A stretch of DNA of 64,000 nt from Saxidomus purpurata (taxonomy: Eukaryota; Mollusca; Bivalvia; Venerida; Veneridae). A program made the translations under genes and the position numbers. The notes below the pieces were generated by a model, which was not told the origin of the DNA, ran no database searches, and saw only the letters and a list, made by a program, of their open reading frames with translations. The stretch spans positions 8,913,688 to 8,977,687 of the forward strand of contig JAFMSR010000010.1 in assembly GCA_022818135.1 (NCBI GenBank), given 5' to 3'. Below, piece by piece: positions 43,969 through 56,405 of the stretch; position 1 is the stretch's first letter, and each line of letters opens with the position of its first letter.

Positions 43969-46900
43969 CTATGTTAAAAAATGATTTGTAAGTAAAATAA
44001 AATCTTAAAAGAATTATTTTGTAGATAGAAATCATAGTGAAATATATAATTGCGACTTTAAACATTTGTTTACAGTAATAATTCATACTAAATGTTATCA
44101 TAACACGTTCTTGCCTAAGGACACTGCCCTCGTGGGCAAGAAAGAAACACTTGTATAACACAGTTGAGACAAATGTCTAACTAATAACAGCTGTCCCTCA
44201 CAAGTGACGAATGCCTCCGAAAGAGGTGTCTCACAGTCTGTGTCCTCTCCATGTGCTCAATAAATGTGCAATGTAATTTCAAAAACATTCCATGCATGAC
44301 AGGGTTACCATGCATTCAGTATTCCATTACTTTTAAACACTAAGTGTGACCTTGACCTTTGAGGTAGGGACATGGTTCATGCAGACAACACATTGTCTTG
44401 ATGTGCTGAACATTTGTGCCAAGCTATTTTAAATCAATTAATGCATGACAAAGTTACAATCCTGACACAAATTTATGCATGTATACAGGATTCCATTACC
44501 TATAAACTCTAAGAAAGTGTGACCTTGACCTTTAAGCTAGGGACGTGGGTCTTGCACATGACACGTCATCTTGATGATCTAGAGATTTGTGCCAAGTTAT
44601 TTTAAAATCCTTCAATGAACGACAAAGTTACAGTCCGGACACGAATGTGTGCATATATACAGGATTCCATTTACTGAAAACTCTAAGTGTGACCCTGACC
44701 TTTGAGCTAGGGACGTGGGTCTTGCACGCAACACGTCATCTTGATGTGCTCGACATTTATGCAAAGTTATTTTAAAATCCTTCAATGCATGATAAAGTTA
44801 CAGTCCGGACACGAATGTGTGCATATATACAGGATTCCATTACCTAAAATCTCTAAGTGTGACCTTGACCTTTGATGTAGAGACGTGGGTCTTGCACGCG
44901 ACACGTCGACTTGATGTGCCAGACATTTGTGCCAAGTTATTTTAACATCCTTCAATGCATAACAAAGTTACAGTCCGGACACGAATGGAAAAGGGGGCCC
45001 CCCCCCCCCCCCCCGACACGAATATGCAAGGGGGGACGCAAAAGGGGGGGGGGGGGGGGGCCGGACGTACTTACCAGACGGACTTTGTGAGATTATCCCT
45101 TTGATCTTTCTTTTGATCTTTTCAACCCATCAACCCAACAAATACAAATATTTAACCCCACAATGCCTTTTAACCCCATAAGACGGAAGAACTCAAAGAA
45201 CCTCACAATGCTAAGTTGTACTCAAACCCAAACCCCGTAATGTCTACTGGGCATGTACGGACACACAGACAGACAGACGGACAGGCAGACAGACGGACGG
45301 ACGTTCTTACCAGACGGACTTTGTTAGATTATCCCTTTGATCTTTCTTTGATCTTTTTCAACCCCACAATACAATTATTTAACCCCACAATGCCATTTTT
45401 AACCCCATAATGACGGAATGAACTCAAAGAACCTCACAATGCTAAGTTGTACTCAAACCCTAACCACGTAATGTCTACTGGGCATGTACGGACAGAAACA
45501 TTTTTGCTTATTTCATGTTGCATTTGCACTTATTGAGATACTGTAAAAGAGAACATATCATAAATAGGTAACGAAAATGCTCACCGGTCATCGTCATCCT
45601 TATCGTAGTAATTCTTGTTCGAATTTTCAAATCGTTTTTCAATTTCATCATCAAACTCTTCTAATCTTTCCTCCCAGTCATCCTCGAAATCGTCATCGTC
45701 GTCGTCATCGTGATCATCATCGTCGTCGTCGTCTTCTTCAACACCATGGGCTCTTTGAATCCACTGCCTCATTCTATGAGTTTGTAGCCTTTCACGACGA
45801 ACTGGCTGCGCAATGTAATCCCGTCTTGTTGGAATGCCAATTGGCACATGAGGAGATCCTGCTGGAAAGGTAACTGGTGCAGGAGGAGGTCTGTGAGTTA
45901 TCATAGGTATCTTTGCCCTTGGACGGGGACGATATACTCTTGTCTGCGGGATGTCTATTCTTCGTGTTCTCGGTGGTGGTCGATAGCCAGTAAAAACATT
46001 TCGTCGAAATACTGGAACTGGTAATCTATGCGTCGGTCTTGGCATTGGTCTTGGTGCCGGTCTTGCATATCTGAAATTATTTGGCCTCCGAATTATGTTA
46101 ACCCTTGGTCTGATGTGCCTTCTTGGTGGTTTCACATATTTCTCTTTCTTTACCACCATTATCCTTGGTTTTAACATCGGTTTCATTTTCTTGAAGTATG
46201 GCATCGGCATGAAGAAAGGATTTGGTTTAAAAAACGGTTTGAACGGTGGTTTCATCATGGGTGTATACATCGGTGGGTGAAAAAATGGCTTCATTTGAGG
46301 TCCAGTCATCAATGGCGTATGCCACATATGAGGTAGCACTGGTGGATGAACCATGGCATGGTGATGTGGTCCTACTGGATAAGGTGGTAGAAATGCTGAA
46401 ATCAATAAGAACGTTTATGCTTTTATCTCAGTCCATATATTTTTATTAAATATAAAATGATATGATATATGATATCCAAACATTAAAATTTCACTTCATA
46501 TTGGAATGTCAAATTTACAAAGACCTCAGAATGCATTACATTAAGAAATATTTCTAGTTTGTTGAGTTTTCTAACATCCGAAAACTTGCATATATTACTT
46601 AAACTGTCTACTTTTGTATCTAAGGCTTTTGAACTAAGAGAAACAATTAATTACAGTTAACACTTTCTCCTCAACCTACAACAAGATTATTGATTGTCTT
46701 ATGGCGGCGTTCGCAAATAAATATGTTCGTGTATTTCATGCAGTCATCAATTTACTGACTTGACTCGTCTCGTTGACAATTCATGTTTTATAAAAATGTT
46801 ATAATTTCAGAACTCTGAGAGTGTGTCTTGATTTATTTATTATGAAATTAACCACCATTGACTTATTATGTGTAACCGTTTACAAAGTAAGAACTCATAT

Positions 46901-47104
46901 GTTTTAAACCTTTGTTCAATAAACTAGCTACCTATTTTTCTATCTATAACCATTTACTTGCGAATAGATTCACCATCATTGATTGTTTTAACTAAATATT
47001 CAGCTAGAAAAACGCATAATGTTTTACACAAAATGTTTAATCTTACTTGCAGATGTGCATGAAATCACACAAAGCGCTATCCGAGCAAAAAATAAATTCT
47101 CCAT
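43626..47104 (-). CDS. Secreted amphoteric poly-Asp protein, copy B, 3 exons, 403 aa
   Basis: Exons 47104-47047 (58 nt), 46395-45585 (811 nt) and 43968-43626 (343 nt) join in frame (1212 nt). Signal peptide MENLFFARIALCVISCTSA, then a basic Pro/Arg/His-rich region closely matching copy A and one HRPP-APVTFPAG-HVPI module. A short poly-Asp/Glu segment follows (EEDDDDDDDHDDDDDDDFED) with WEERLEEFDDEIEKRFENSN. Residues 290-403 are the C-terminal helical region. It lacks the large DDDDS tract and three modules of copy A. All three exons remain open with intact splice sites, so it looks functional. Same inferred role as copy A, with far lower acidic load. Confidence 0.85.
44270..44990. repeat. 171-bp tandem repeat, about four units, in copy B intron 2
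   Basis: The phrase ATTCCATTAC recurs near 44320, 44490, 44665 and 44835. Each unit contains TGTGACCTTGACCTTT and ends in AAAGTTACAGTCCGGACACG. Absent from unit A. A related GACCTT-rich patch lies at about 24175-24320. Confidence 0.85.
44993..45061. repeat. Poly(C) and poly(G) homopolymer block
   Basis: Runs of about 18 C and 18 G separated by broken pieces of the neighbouring GACACGAAT repeat. It looks like a collapsed or poorly resolved junction rather than natural sequence, though that cannot be proven here. Confidence 0.7.
45066..45495. repeat. Duplicated 236-bp unit with (GACAGACGG)n
   Basis: CTTACCAGACGGACTTTG occurs near 45068 and 45306, each followed by TTTGATCTTTC, TTAACCCCA and GTCTACTGGGCATGTACGGA. 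A GACAGACGGAC microsatellite lies between them. Confidence 0.85.
45585..46395 (-). CDS. Copy B exon 2: basic region, one module, short Asp tract
   Basis: Acceptor TTTCAG|CATTTC and donor GACCG|GTGAGC, same phases as copy A. 811 nt compared with 2155 nt in copy A. Confidence 0.88.
47047..47104 (-). CDS. Copy B exon 1: signal peptide
   Basis: 58-nt exon with donor GCAA|GTAAGA. It differs from copy A by one amino acid (Thr to Ala at residue 7). Confidence 0.85.
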
Positions 47105-47145
47105 ATTGTAAGGCCTCTAACTGTAAAGTAGAGTTATCACATTTG

Positions 47146-47154
47146 CCTTATATA
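47146..47154 (-). promoter_or_regulatory. TATA box of copy B
   Basis: Minus-strand TATATAAGG at the same distance from the ATG as in copy A. Confidence 0.6.
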
Positions 47155-47683
47155 GCAATAAGCGATCTTTCAAAAATCATTAATCAATCAGGAATAAAAA
47201 TTGTCTTCAATTTTTATGAGGAACAAAAACAAAAAATTTGAAACATGACCTTATAACTACGCAATACTTATATGTCATTGTAATATTAAATTCTGTCTGT
47301 CGTTTTGACATATTCATTCTTAATTTTTTTAATGTGGAAATCCGTTCCGTCACCACGAATTGATCACACATTCTTTTCATCACTATATGCCACATCAAAA
47401 TCAGAGTAACGCCCCTTAAATGAGGACCATAAAATTTACTAATTAGGGAACGATAATTTGATTTAAACTCGTATTTTAATTACGTTATATAAATGCCAGA
47501 CAATCATATTTTAATAACAAGGAAACATATGTACATGACTGAAAGGCTACGTGAATGAGCATGTGAATATTGAGGGATCAAACACCTATTCATAAGTATT
47601 ACAATTATGACGTCAAAATAGCATATTTCAAATTTAAATCTAAGAAACGGCCTTTTTTATTTTAGATTAAAAGTTGTTGTATA

Positions 47684-47807
47684 GGATAGAAAACGAGTGG
47701 GGTTGTCTATACGATATAGACACTCGCGTGGGGTTGTCTATACGATATAGACTCAAGCGTTAGCGAGTGTCTATATCGTATAGACAACCCCACGAGCTTT
47801 TCTATCC
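47684..47807. mobile_element. Hairpin element with GGATAGAAAACGAGTGGGGTTG arms
   Basis: Left arm 47684-47728 is the near-complement of right arm 47763-47807. The arms contain GTCTATACGATATAGAC, itself close to palindromic, and part of the left arm is repeated in the loop. Found only in unit B. Confidence 0.65.
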
Positions 47808-48689
47808 GACTTAGACCACGTGAAATTTCACGCATAATTCGTGCTTTAGTAGTCAGTTTAGTAAATTAAATCTAATCCATCCAAACACTACTAGTGTCAC
47901 TAGTAAACGCATTCTTTCAAACTGCATTGTGTAACAAATATGGATTTGGATTTAAATTTAATAAACGTTTTAATAATGATAGCAATATCGGTCAAACAGC
48001 TTGACAATTTACCGACACAGCATTTGGTGAACATCAGTACGCTTTTAAGCTGCTCGCTCTCAGATCTCGAACTGTCTGAACTTGACACATAATAGGACGA
48101 ATCATCAAATTAAAAGGTTCCAGTATTAAATCACGTAAAGTTTTGCTGTATGTTTGAAATAATACGCTACCAAATTATAAAGCGTTACAATGTAACAAAG
48201 CGTTTGTAATCCCATAACAAACATAGAGTAGCGGTGCCGTTAAACCCAACTCACCAACATTTCCAGCTCCCCCTGTCACAATTGCTACCTAAATTTTCAC
48301 TTGTGTTGTGGATTCTTGCATTTAGTCTTTCATTTTATGTTTTAAATAACATTTTGGAGATTTTTTCACCTGAATCCGTGAACGAGTAGCTTTAATGCAG
48401 TAGATATAGTTACGGACAGTGATTCGTCTAAAATCAAAATTAATGAAAATCGAAAGAGTTCCCAAATATACAAGATAACAAAACAGTTGGGCCATGTCCT
48501 GCTACATAGACTGGGCATAACTACACGTTACAAGTGTTTTTATTTATTTTTGTTTTCAAACCCTACCTCTTTTGGTCAAAATTTACCTCATTTTCTATTA
48601 ACCTTTCGCCATCATTTTTGCTCCAAACGATGCATCATGGAACAACTCTTTAAATGCATATACATCAATGATTATTCTGGTTTGTTTGG

Positions 48690-49460
48690 GGGTCTTGATT
48701 TGAACAATCTTTGTAGAAGTCCACTACACAATGCTACATTTGAAATACGAAGCTCTAAGCCTTGTAGTTCTAGACAAGAACAGTTTTGAAGTTTTGCCTA
48801 TATGAGCCTAGGGGTCAATTTTGACCTGGGATTAATGATTTGACCATTTTTTGGAGAAGTCTTCTAGGCAATGCTACAGGCTAAATAAATCAGCATACAT
48901 GAAATAAAGTGACCCCTCGGGTAGGGTCAGTTTTGACCCGGGGTCATAATTTGAACAATCTTGGTATAGGTCAACAAGGGAATCCATGTTGTTTCAGAGA
49001 AGACAATTTTTTAAGATTTCCCTATACAAGTCTATTTAAAATCAAGTGAACCCCGTGTTGGGTCAGTTTTGACCAGGGGATCATAAAAAGAGGTCTGCCA
49101 TGCAAAGCTAAATGCTATATCTCAAGCTTGCGACCTTGTAGTTTCAGAGAAGAAGATTTTAACTTTTTCCTATTTGCTGCCATGGCAACCCGAATTCTAA
49201 ATGGAATGTATTTATGTGAACACCTTTCATAGAGGACTGCCAAAGGCACATAAGTGCCAAGTTTAATCAACTTCTGTCAAGCGGGTAAAGAGATGTTGTT
49301 TAAAAACAATTTGTTGATAGGATAATTTTAATATATTGAAATGTTTAATTAATCTTTCGATAATCCGTCTGAAAGCAAATTATTGACGACGTTCGACGCA
49401 CGGACGACGAAAACATGGTAATCCTAAAAGCTCACCTTGAGCAAGTACTACTAAGGTGAG
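48690..49460. repeat. Interspersed repeat ending in an AAGCTCACCTT/AAGGTGAGCTT hairpin (unit B)
   Basis: Counterpart of 37140-38010, without the A/C-rich insert. Confidence 0.6.
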
Positions 49461-52400
49461 CTTAAAAGAGACATAAAAATAAAACAAAATATGGCAATGT
49501 TTAGCAATTTGTATAATGATTAACTAACGAACAAAATGACGTACAGTAAATTTGTAACAGTGTCCATATTGCTGATTTTACGTGATACGGAAATTAATTT
49601 TTAATATTTATGCATTTCTATGTATATTCATTGTATTAGGGTGTGAGACTTGCCTAAAGCTGATATACAGAAAATTTCTTAGGCACCTCGGCACATTTTA
49701 AGTTTCAAGGAATTTTACTATTAGAAAACACTTTTACGGATTTAAAGTTATATATGATATTATCACTTCCGTTAATATAATGAACCTATTTTAGTTTATG
49801 CACCGATTTACAAAGATTTATAACATCGTTCTGTGATATTAGCATAAATAATAAATATCACATAATTATAATTTCAAATCAACACATTCGTTAGTGCCAT
49901 GTCTTCAAAACCACAAAATATTTTGTCACGTGATAAAAGGAATGCCTTCAAAACAATAATGCTTTTGTCATTTCCGGAATAAATCTAGACATAATATTCT
50001 CTCAACTACTTAAATCAAAATCATAAAAAGTTAAATAACTAAAACAGTCAGCAAGTCGAAACCCCCTTCGTGTCACAAATTCTACATTTCTTCAATTAAA
50101 CAAGCTCAAATTGGTTTGAAAAGGTTGCCTACGCCAACAAATACGATTTATGAACACTTTAAAGCATTTATGACAACACGCGTAGACGTTTTATTGTAAA
50201 TATTCTAAATTGGAAGTATTGTTTGTTTCTTGGTAGCTGTGGCCGTTAATGTTTGAATACTATAAATAGGGTGTTCCTCGGTCATATACTAGGCAAAACG
50301 TGTGTTGTTACCTTTATAGATAGGCGTATCCGTTTAGATGGACATTTTTATTGATACTAGTTTTTGTTTATATGATAAATAAAACACCTTGACCTTCTGT
50401 AACACACATATTCAAATAAGAGTAGTAGCTAAACGGATCAATTAAATAAAACTGGGAGACTCCAAATATACGAGCAAGTGACAACTTATAGTGACCACTG
50501 GTGAATAGTTTAATAGGATGTTGTGAACTTAGCAAAAAGACATTCTTTCGTGGGTTTGAACTTACATTCACTAAGTGAATATTGCTACGAAATTGTGGTA
50601 TTAAAGGTTATAAAAAAGGCTCATCACGGATTGTGTCACAACTGATCACTAATTGCCAAAATCAACAGATAACTGCTCCAATAAGTATTTGTTTATGTTA
50701 CGCTTTATATTCTGTCGTTTTCCTAGAGCGGATTATCAACTGTACTAAATGCAATAGAAGAGCGTTTCGTCTAACCTTTCTATCCTTCCGTCAAATTACG
50801 GAAAAGAATGAAATTGAAGATTTTATACTTATATTTGCTAATACGTTATCTTTTAGCGACCTATGTTTTCGTTCGTGTTGTGTTAAACTAATATAAACAT
50901 TAAAGTTATTTTTCAAAGTAATGTAATGTGAACCTATATCATAATTTAGGTGTCGTGCTGTATAAACGATACTACGTCTGCTGCAAAATTAACGGTACAT
51001 TGACTGAATGCATTTTATTTGACTGACATATTGTTTTAAAAGCTTCTAGTTTCCAATTTGAACTAACAACCTATTCATGTATTTACTGTTCTTAAAGTGT
51101 ACAAGATGTCTTTGCTGTGAATTATGTTGGATTTCCCATCAGCGTCTCGATTCATATTGAATAACAGTTAGTTTAGAAATATACACTTTGTACTTTTATA
51201 ATTGGTATAACATTATAGAAACAATCATATTATTATTTTAAACATTTATATACGTTAAGCATTTACATTTACACACAGAGGTGCTAAAGCGTTGACATTT
51301 TCTGGCGCCTTTTCTCATAATTGGGGGATTCCTTCTTCTGTGTGTACCCCGGTGTGTTTTTGCGAGAGCTGTGTTTGAAACAGTTAATGGATAAAATATA
51401 GATCATTTAAAATAGAGTAATAGTTTACTTTATGTGTCATATAGTGTGTCATATTTTTCCGATATTTTCTATACCATCACAAATAATGACTGGAAGTTTG
51501 TTCTAATTTTCAAACAATATTATAAGAGCATCACAATACTTTACCCCTCCTTTCTTAAATACACCACTCTTTTAAATGTGACAGCAAAAAATACCTATTA
51601 TTTTCCTTCGAAACCAGCAAATGCGATTTCTGTCACACGGCTTGACTAATATTACTTAATATTTCAAATAATTAGAAAGATATTTCCTTTAACCTCTTGA
51701 ACGCACCTCGTAACTAAGCAATATGTTGCAAGTATTATTTGATCTGAAGTAAGGCCAGATAAAACTGTATGTACAAATACACACTGTATGACAATACATT
51801 GTAGATCGATGTGTACTCCTCAAAGTGAAAGGCTCTTCAAAACTTTACATCTTAGTAAAATAAGTAAAAGATTGCTAGGAATTTTGACAACAACATTGAT
51901 GGATGCCTGTCCGGGTAAAGGTCGTACTTCATGCCTGCAAATGCGCTTTGCTTGCAGTGTCAATCTTTATTCATATGATTTTATAACCATCAATAATGAA
52001 GATAGAAAATGTTATTTTTTACTAACCTAACTGTAGGTAAGAGACAATTTATTTTGATACAAAGAAATAAAAGCTCCTTAAGACATAGTAATTGGTTCAT
52101 TTTGTAACTTCTACTATTATTAACAATGCATCAGCACATTTTACTTAACAATGAAATGTGATGCAAAATCAGAAAAATAGTTGCCAATCCTTAATATTTT
52201 TCTATCTTCATTTGTAACGTAATTAGATGCGTTAAATTAGAATGATTTCGTGTTCGTCATTAGCATATAACTTGTTTAATGACGCTTTGATGTAGTAAAT
52301 GTCAAATAGAGCAAATTATCTTGTTTCAAGCGACATGAATAATGAAGATTAGTAATTACATTGACACTAAAAATGTTTCATATTACAGCTTTACATCAGA

Positions 52401-52812
52401 GATCTTTTAAAGTTTCAATTGTCAAATTAAAAACATTGTGTTGATATAAATATGTGACTGATGCCGTCATTAAGTGATCAGTACTGACGCCAATGAGCCT
52501 ATACTTTGAAATAAATATAAATTTGATTTTATTCGATTTTATATAGTTCGGTGGAATACTTAAGAGTTGGTTGAAACATCTAATTTATTTTATAAGCCAA
52601 GTAAATAAAAAATTCATAATATGGGCAAAAAGTACTTACTAATACATACACATTGAATTTAGGGTTGCAGTGGTTTAGACATCTTAAAATAGTTAAATGC
52701 CATAAATTCATTTGTTCTAACTGTCCTATCAAATTTTATGTCCGTGTATTCGCTGGCTGAAAGACGCGTTTGTTTCAACATCGAAACCCTCACAGGTATA
52801 TCGTTGCTCATT

Positions 52813-54355
52813 AACTACGACCGTTAGGGCATCTGCTTATTCCCTTTGAATAAAATAATCTGAAACGGAAAAACGAAAAGTTGTAAGTTTTATAAAACTC
52901 GTATTTACGTTGTTAAATTGCAAAGTACGTTGACGAAACGAAATAACGATGATGAAACTACTTTAACAATTGGTTTACATCATGGTACCTTCGGTAATTT
53001 CGTCATAGTACTTTCGAGGTTCCGTGTTTTTGTCACGTACTTTCGCGTTTTCGCGTTTTCGTCATCGTGTTTTTGCGTTTTCGTCACGTACTTCGAGTTT
53101 TCGACATCGTAGTTTCGCTTTTCGGCATAAATTGATTTTGCATTGTACTTTCGCCTTCCGGTGCATGGAAAACAATATTAACAAAATGCAATTGAATCCT
53201 TACAGTAATCTTAAAGATATAGACTTGAACATTTTTGTAATATAACACTAAGGATATTGCAATGTTATATGGCTGAGTTAGGTTTATAAAACTGCGCTAA
53301 TGTACACCCTAATAATAGTCCATGCTCCAGTGTTTTTGGAGTTAATCTGTGCAATGTGCTTAAGTTATGCGGCAAGCATATTGTTTTACAAAATCAATTA
53401 GATATAATTTAAGACTATACAAGCTATTATTTCCGTCCACTACTGGATACGCTTCATAGTATACATGGTCCAAATTTGGAGTGAACCCCTGCCAAAGTGT
53501 TGAAGTTGTCCTTTTATCACAAACAAGTGACATGGGGAGATAACTTTACAAACCTGGCATAGGTTCTTATTTTGTACTTCCTCTGCCTATCACCCTTACC
53601 TATACATTATATACTTCAAGTATAGAACCTTTTGAACTTTTGTAGTTATAGTAAGTTATAGCAATGTGAAGAAACAAGTCACAAGGGGTGATAACTTAAT
53701 CATGTGATGACAGGTTATGGTTCTTACTTAATGCACTTCCTGTCATCACCCCAAACCATATTTCAAATAAGTCTCAAAGCAATCCCTGAAACCTTTTGAT
53801 GTTATAGTATGAACATGGTGCCATGGACATATTATTAGGTACTTAGCGCAGTCTTTAAAACCATACAGCTAATATAACCTGGTATTATCCCCCTTAGTTA
53901 TATTGGAAAAATAATTAAAGTCTTATCTTTAAGACTACTGGGAAGGATCCACTTGTTTTGTTTTAATATGTTTTGCGTCCTTCAACGCGAACATGTACGA
54001 TGACGAAAACGGGAAAGTTCCATTGAACGAATACTCCGAAAGTACTGATGACGGAAATTGCGAAACTACGATGTACGCAATATGAGTAATGACGAAAACG
54101 CGAAAACATTTTGACGAAACGGAAAAACGTTAAATTGTATTAATGCAATACTCAATTACTGTGTTTTTATGATAACATGCATAAGGTACTAGTAGTTAAA
54201 ACGCGAAAAATGTATGCATTTTCTTTATAATATGTATGTTTTTGCGTTTTGTCATCGTACTTTGCTGTTCATCATGATAAATTCGCGTTTTGTCATGCAT
54301 TATGTTATGCGTTTCAGATTATTTCATTCATAGGCATGGCCCTAACGGAATTCCG
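52813..54355. mobile_element. Unit B-specific DNA transposon with CGTTAGGGC ends, about 1.5 kb
   Basis: Imperfect TIRs of about 45 bp: the left reads CGTTAGGGC...GAATAAAATAATCTGAAACG and the right, on the minus strand, CGTTAGGGCC...GAATGAAATAATCTGAAACG. Subterminal blocks on both sides are crowded with TCGCGTTTTCGTCA-type motifs on opposite strands. Unit A runs straight across this site (41990-42020). No transposase ORF; ends and target duplication are approximate. Confidence 0.75.
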
Positions 54356-54535
54356 TAATTTTCAAGTAACTTACTCTTGTAAACATTAATATTAAGTTGT
54401 ATTTCATAAAATTTCATTGTTACAATTATGTTCGATATGCACGTTTTTCTTATCAATAATATTAAAATGTTCGAATATAAATTAAACCCGTTTTAGTCAA
54501 CTGTACTACTAAATGTAAAGTTATTTTTTCTAATG

Positions 54536-56112
54536 GTTCATGCTTTAAATTGCTCTTTTGAAAACTTGTCTTATATATATATTACCAGATTTGTTATTAT
54601 GATGTATAGGTTAAAAGCATTGTAATTATGCTTAATACTGAATAAATTTTGGAATTAGAATCTTGATGTTAGATTTAAAATTCCACAACTACTTTAAAAC
54701 ACCAATACAATCGTCTATATTATTCTATGTTATTCAATTTAATTACAACATGAATGCATTTTGCCGCATTCTCACCGAAAAAGTATATTCAAAAATGTAT
54801 TTTGATACGTATGTATGCATGCCATTGAACTGAATGATAAAATAATACAAGCTGTATATGCTTAACTCTAATAAAACTATGTGTTATGTTCTGTAAATGG
54901 CGAAATTCCTTTTTAGAGTTTTTATAGTATTCTACTGATTTCAAAATTTATAATCCACCAATTTTGAAACGTTTAATATTCGACTTTCTATCTGCTAATA
55001 AGGGAGTAAATCCAGTATTTAATATTTTATATAATGTTATTGGTGTGGTTGGAGTATGTTACTGAAGTATGCTACCCTAATGTAGTCATTTTAATTTCTA
55101 CTTTAATGAGAAAATGTATGTAACTTTTGACGCACTTTGACGCCATTAGCAGTTCTCGCCAAAATGTGCTAGAACAAGAAGACATATTTGACTATTGAAC
55201 CTTTCAATTAACTTTTCTCATATTCAGCTTTTGGTTGGGATTTGAGTTTGTTTCGAGCCAGATATAAGAAATAGGTTTTGTTACTTCTGCATCGTTAACT
55301 TGATGTATTCCTTGGTCTTATTACAGATAAATAAGCACATTTGCACGATCCTGTTGAACGTGATTGCGATATTTCCAATACTAAATTGACGAACGATATC
55401 ATTTACAACCATCGAATTTAGATAGTAGGCGGACCTCTTTGTGAATTTATATTTATGTTGATTGACAAGAAACAGATATTAATTATTAAAGATTATTGAA
55501 ATTGATTGTAATGCATATGACCTTTGCAGCTAGACAGACCGGAAGTCTAGGATAAGATTCTTGAAAAGTTAATGTTACAATAGGTGAATAATGATTAACG
55601 ATCATGCTAATATTAACATAGAGGTTTAGTAATTATATCATGAAAAGGAAGAAGATTTATTTGAAAATTTTCCTTGCGAAATTAAACTTAAGTTTTTGAA
55701 GGTTGCCAGTAAATTGTTAACATCAAAAGTTTGAAATAGATCTATTCATAGTTATAAAAGAATAGAAGCATCCAGATTTCATAAAATATTATTTATAAAA
55801 CTTATTCAAGGAGACTGTGCATTTGGATTAATAAATAAGATCAAATAGATAGAATGCTTCCAGCAATATTTATTATATACGCAGGTCATGCAATAAATTG
55901 GCCACAATGAAATAATTAGGAAAATCTACATTAAATTCTATAACTTTTAATCAATTAAATTTTATTATCAAAATATTATGTGGGAGGAAAAATAAGTTTG
56001 CTGCAATTATATTTTGTTTAAGACATGTAAACGTTCCAATGGACAGCAAGCAAAACGACACTTAAACTATTGATTTTTTGCGTAAAGAAAACTTTACCAA
56101 ATGACAGTAAAT
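54536..56112. other. Intergenic region, nothing recognised
   Basis: AT-rich sequence to the right of the duplication, without domain-bearing ORFs. Confidence 0.5.
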
Positions 56113-56405
56113 GGATGGTGCGGCTGCCGAATTGTTAACGCTTTGTACTACCGATTCGGAGGCCCCAGGTTCGAATCACGACCGGAGCACTGAAAATTTC
56201 AGGAACGCTTTTCAGTGCTTCCTACTAATCTAGAGATGAACTGGTTTCTCATGTGTATATGTATCTGTGCTGTACACCAGGATCGTAAAAGAACCAAGGG
56301 GGGCTATTCGTAAAAGAGCTAGGATGTGGAACCCGGATACCCTTGTATCTGCATCTGTCTCTTCAACTTGCGTCTGTCAGCAGTCTTGGAAAGTCACTCG
56401 GGGAG
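56113..56405 (+). mobile_element. tRNA-derived SINE, plus orientation
   Basis: Head with A-box-like TGGTGCGGCTGCCG and B box GGTTCGAATCACG. The body matches the minus-strand copy at 2700-2990 (GAGATGAACTGGTT, GTAAAAGAACCAAG, GAACCCGGATAC). Confidence 0.8.

Larger units (their letters stand above)
47155..52812. other. Unit B right half: repeats, no gene recognised
   Basis: Collinear with 36373-41990 of unit A apart from insertions. It includes the hairpin element at 47684-47807, the AAGCTCACCTT repeat at about 48690-49460 and a plus-strand TATAAATA at 50261. A 104-codon ORF at 50582-50896 is interrupted in unit A and was not called. Confidence 0.5.
42177..54535. repeat. Segmental tandem duplication, unit B (12.4 kb)
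   Basis: Second head-to-tail copy. The A/B junction falls near 42170-42178, where unit A's right end (CTGTACTACTAAATG) is followed directly by unit B's left end (AACACTCTTGAGGTCACATT). Unit B has its own insertions at about 44190-45495, 47665-48690 and 52813-54355. Confidence 0.9.

Noticed and set aside
50582..50896. 104-codon plus ORF in unit B
   Set aside because: The matching unit A sequence has stops and frame changes in the middle, and there is no domain or signal peptide.
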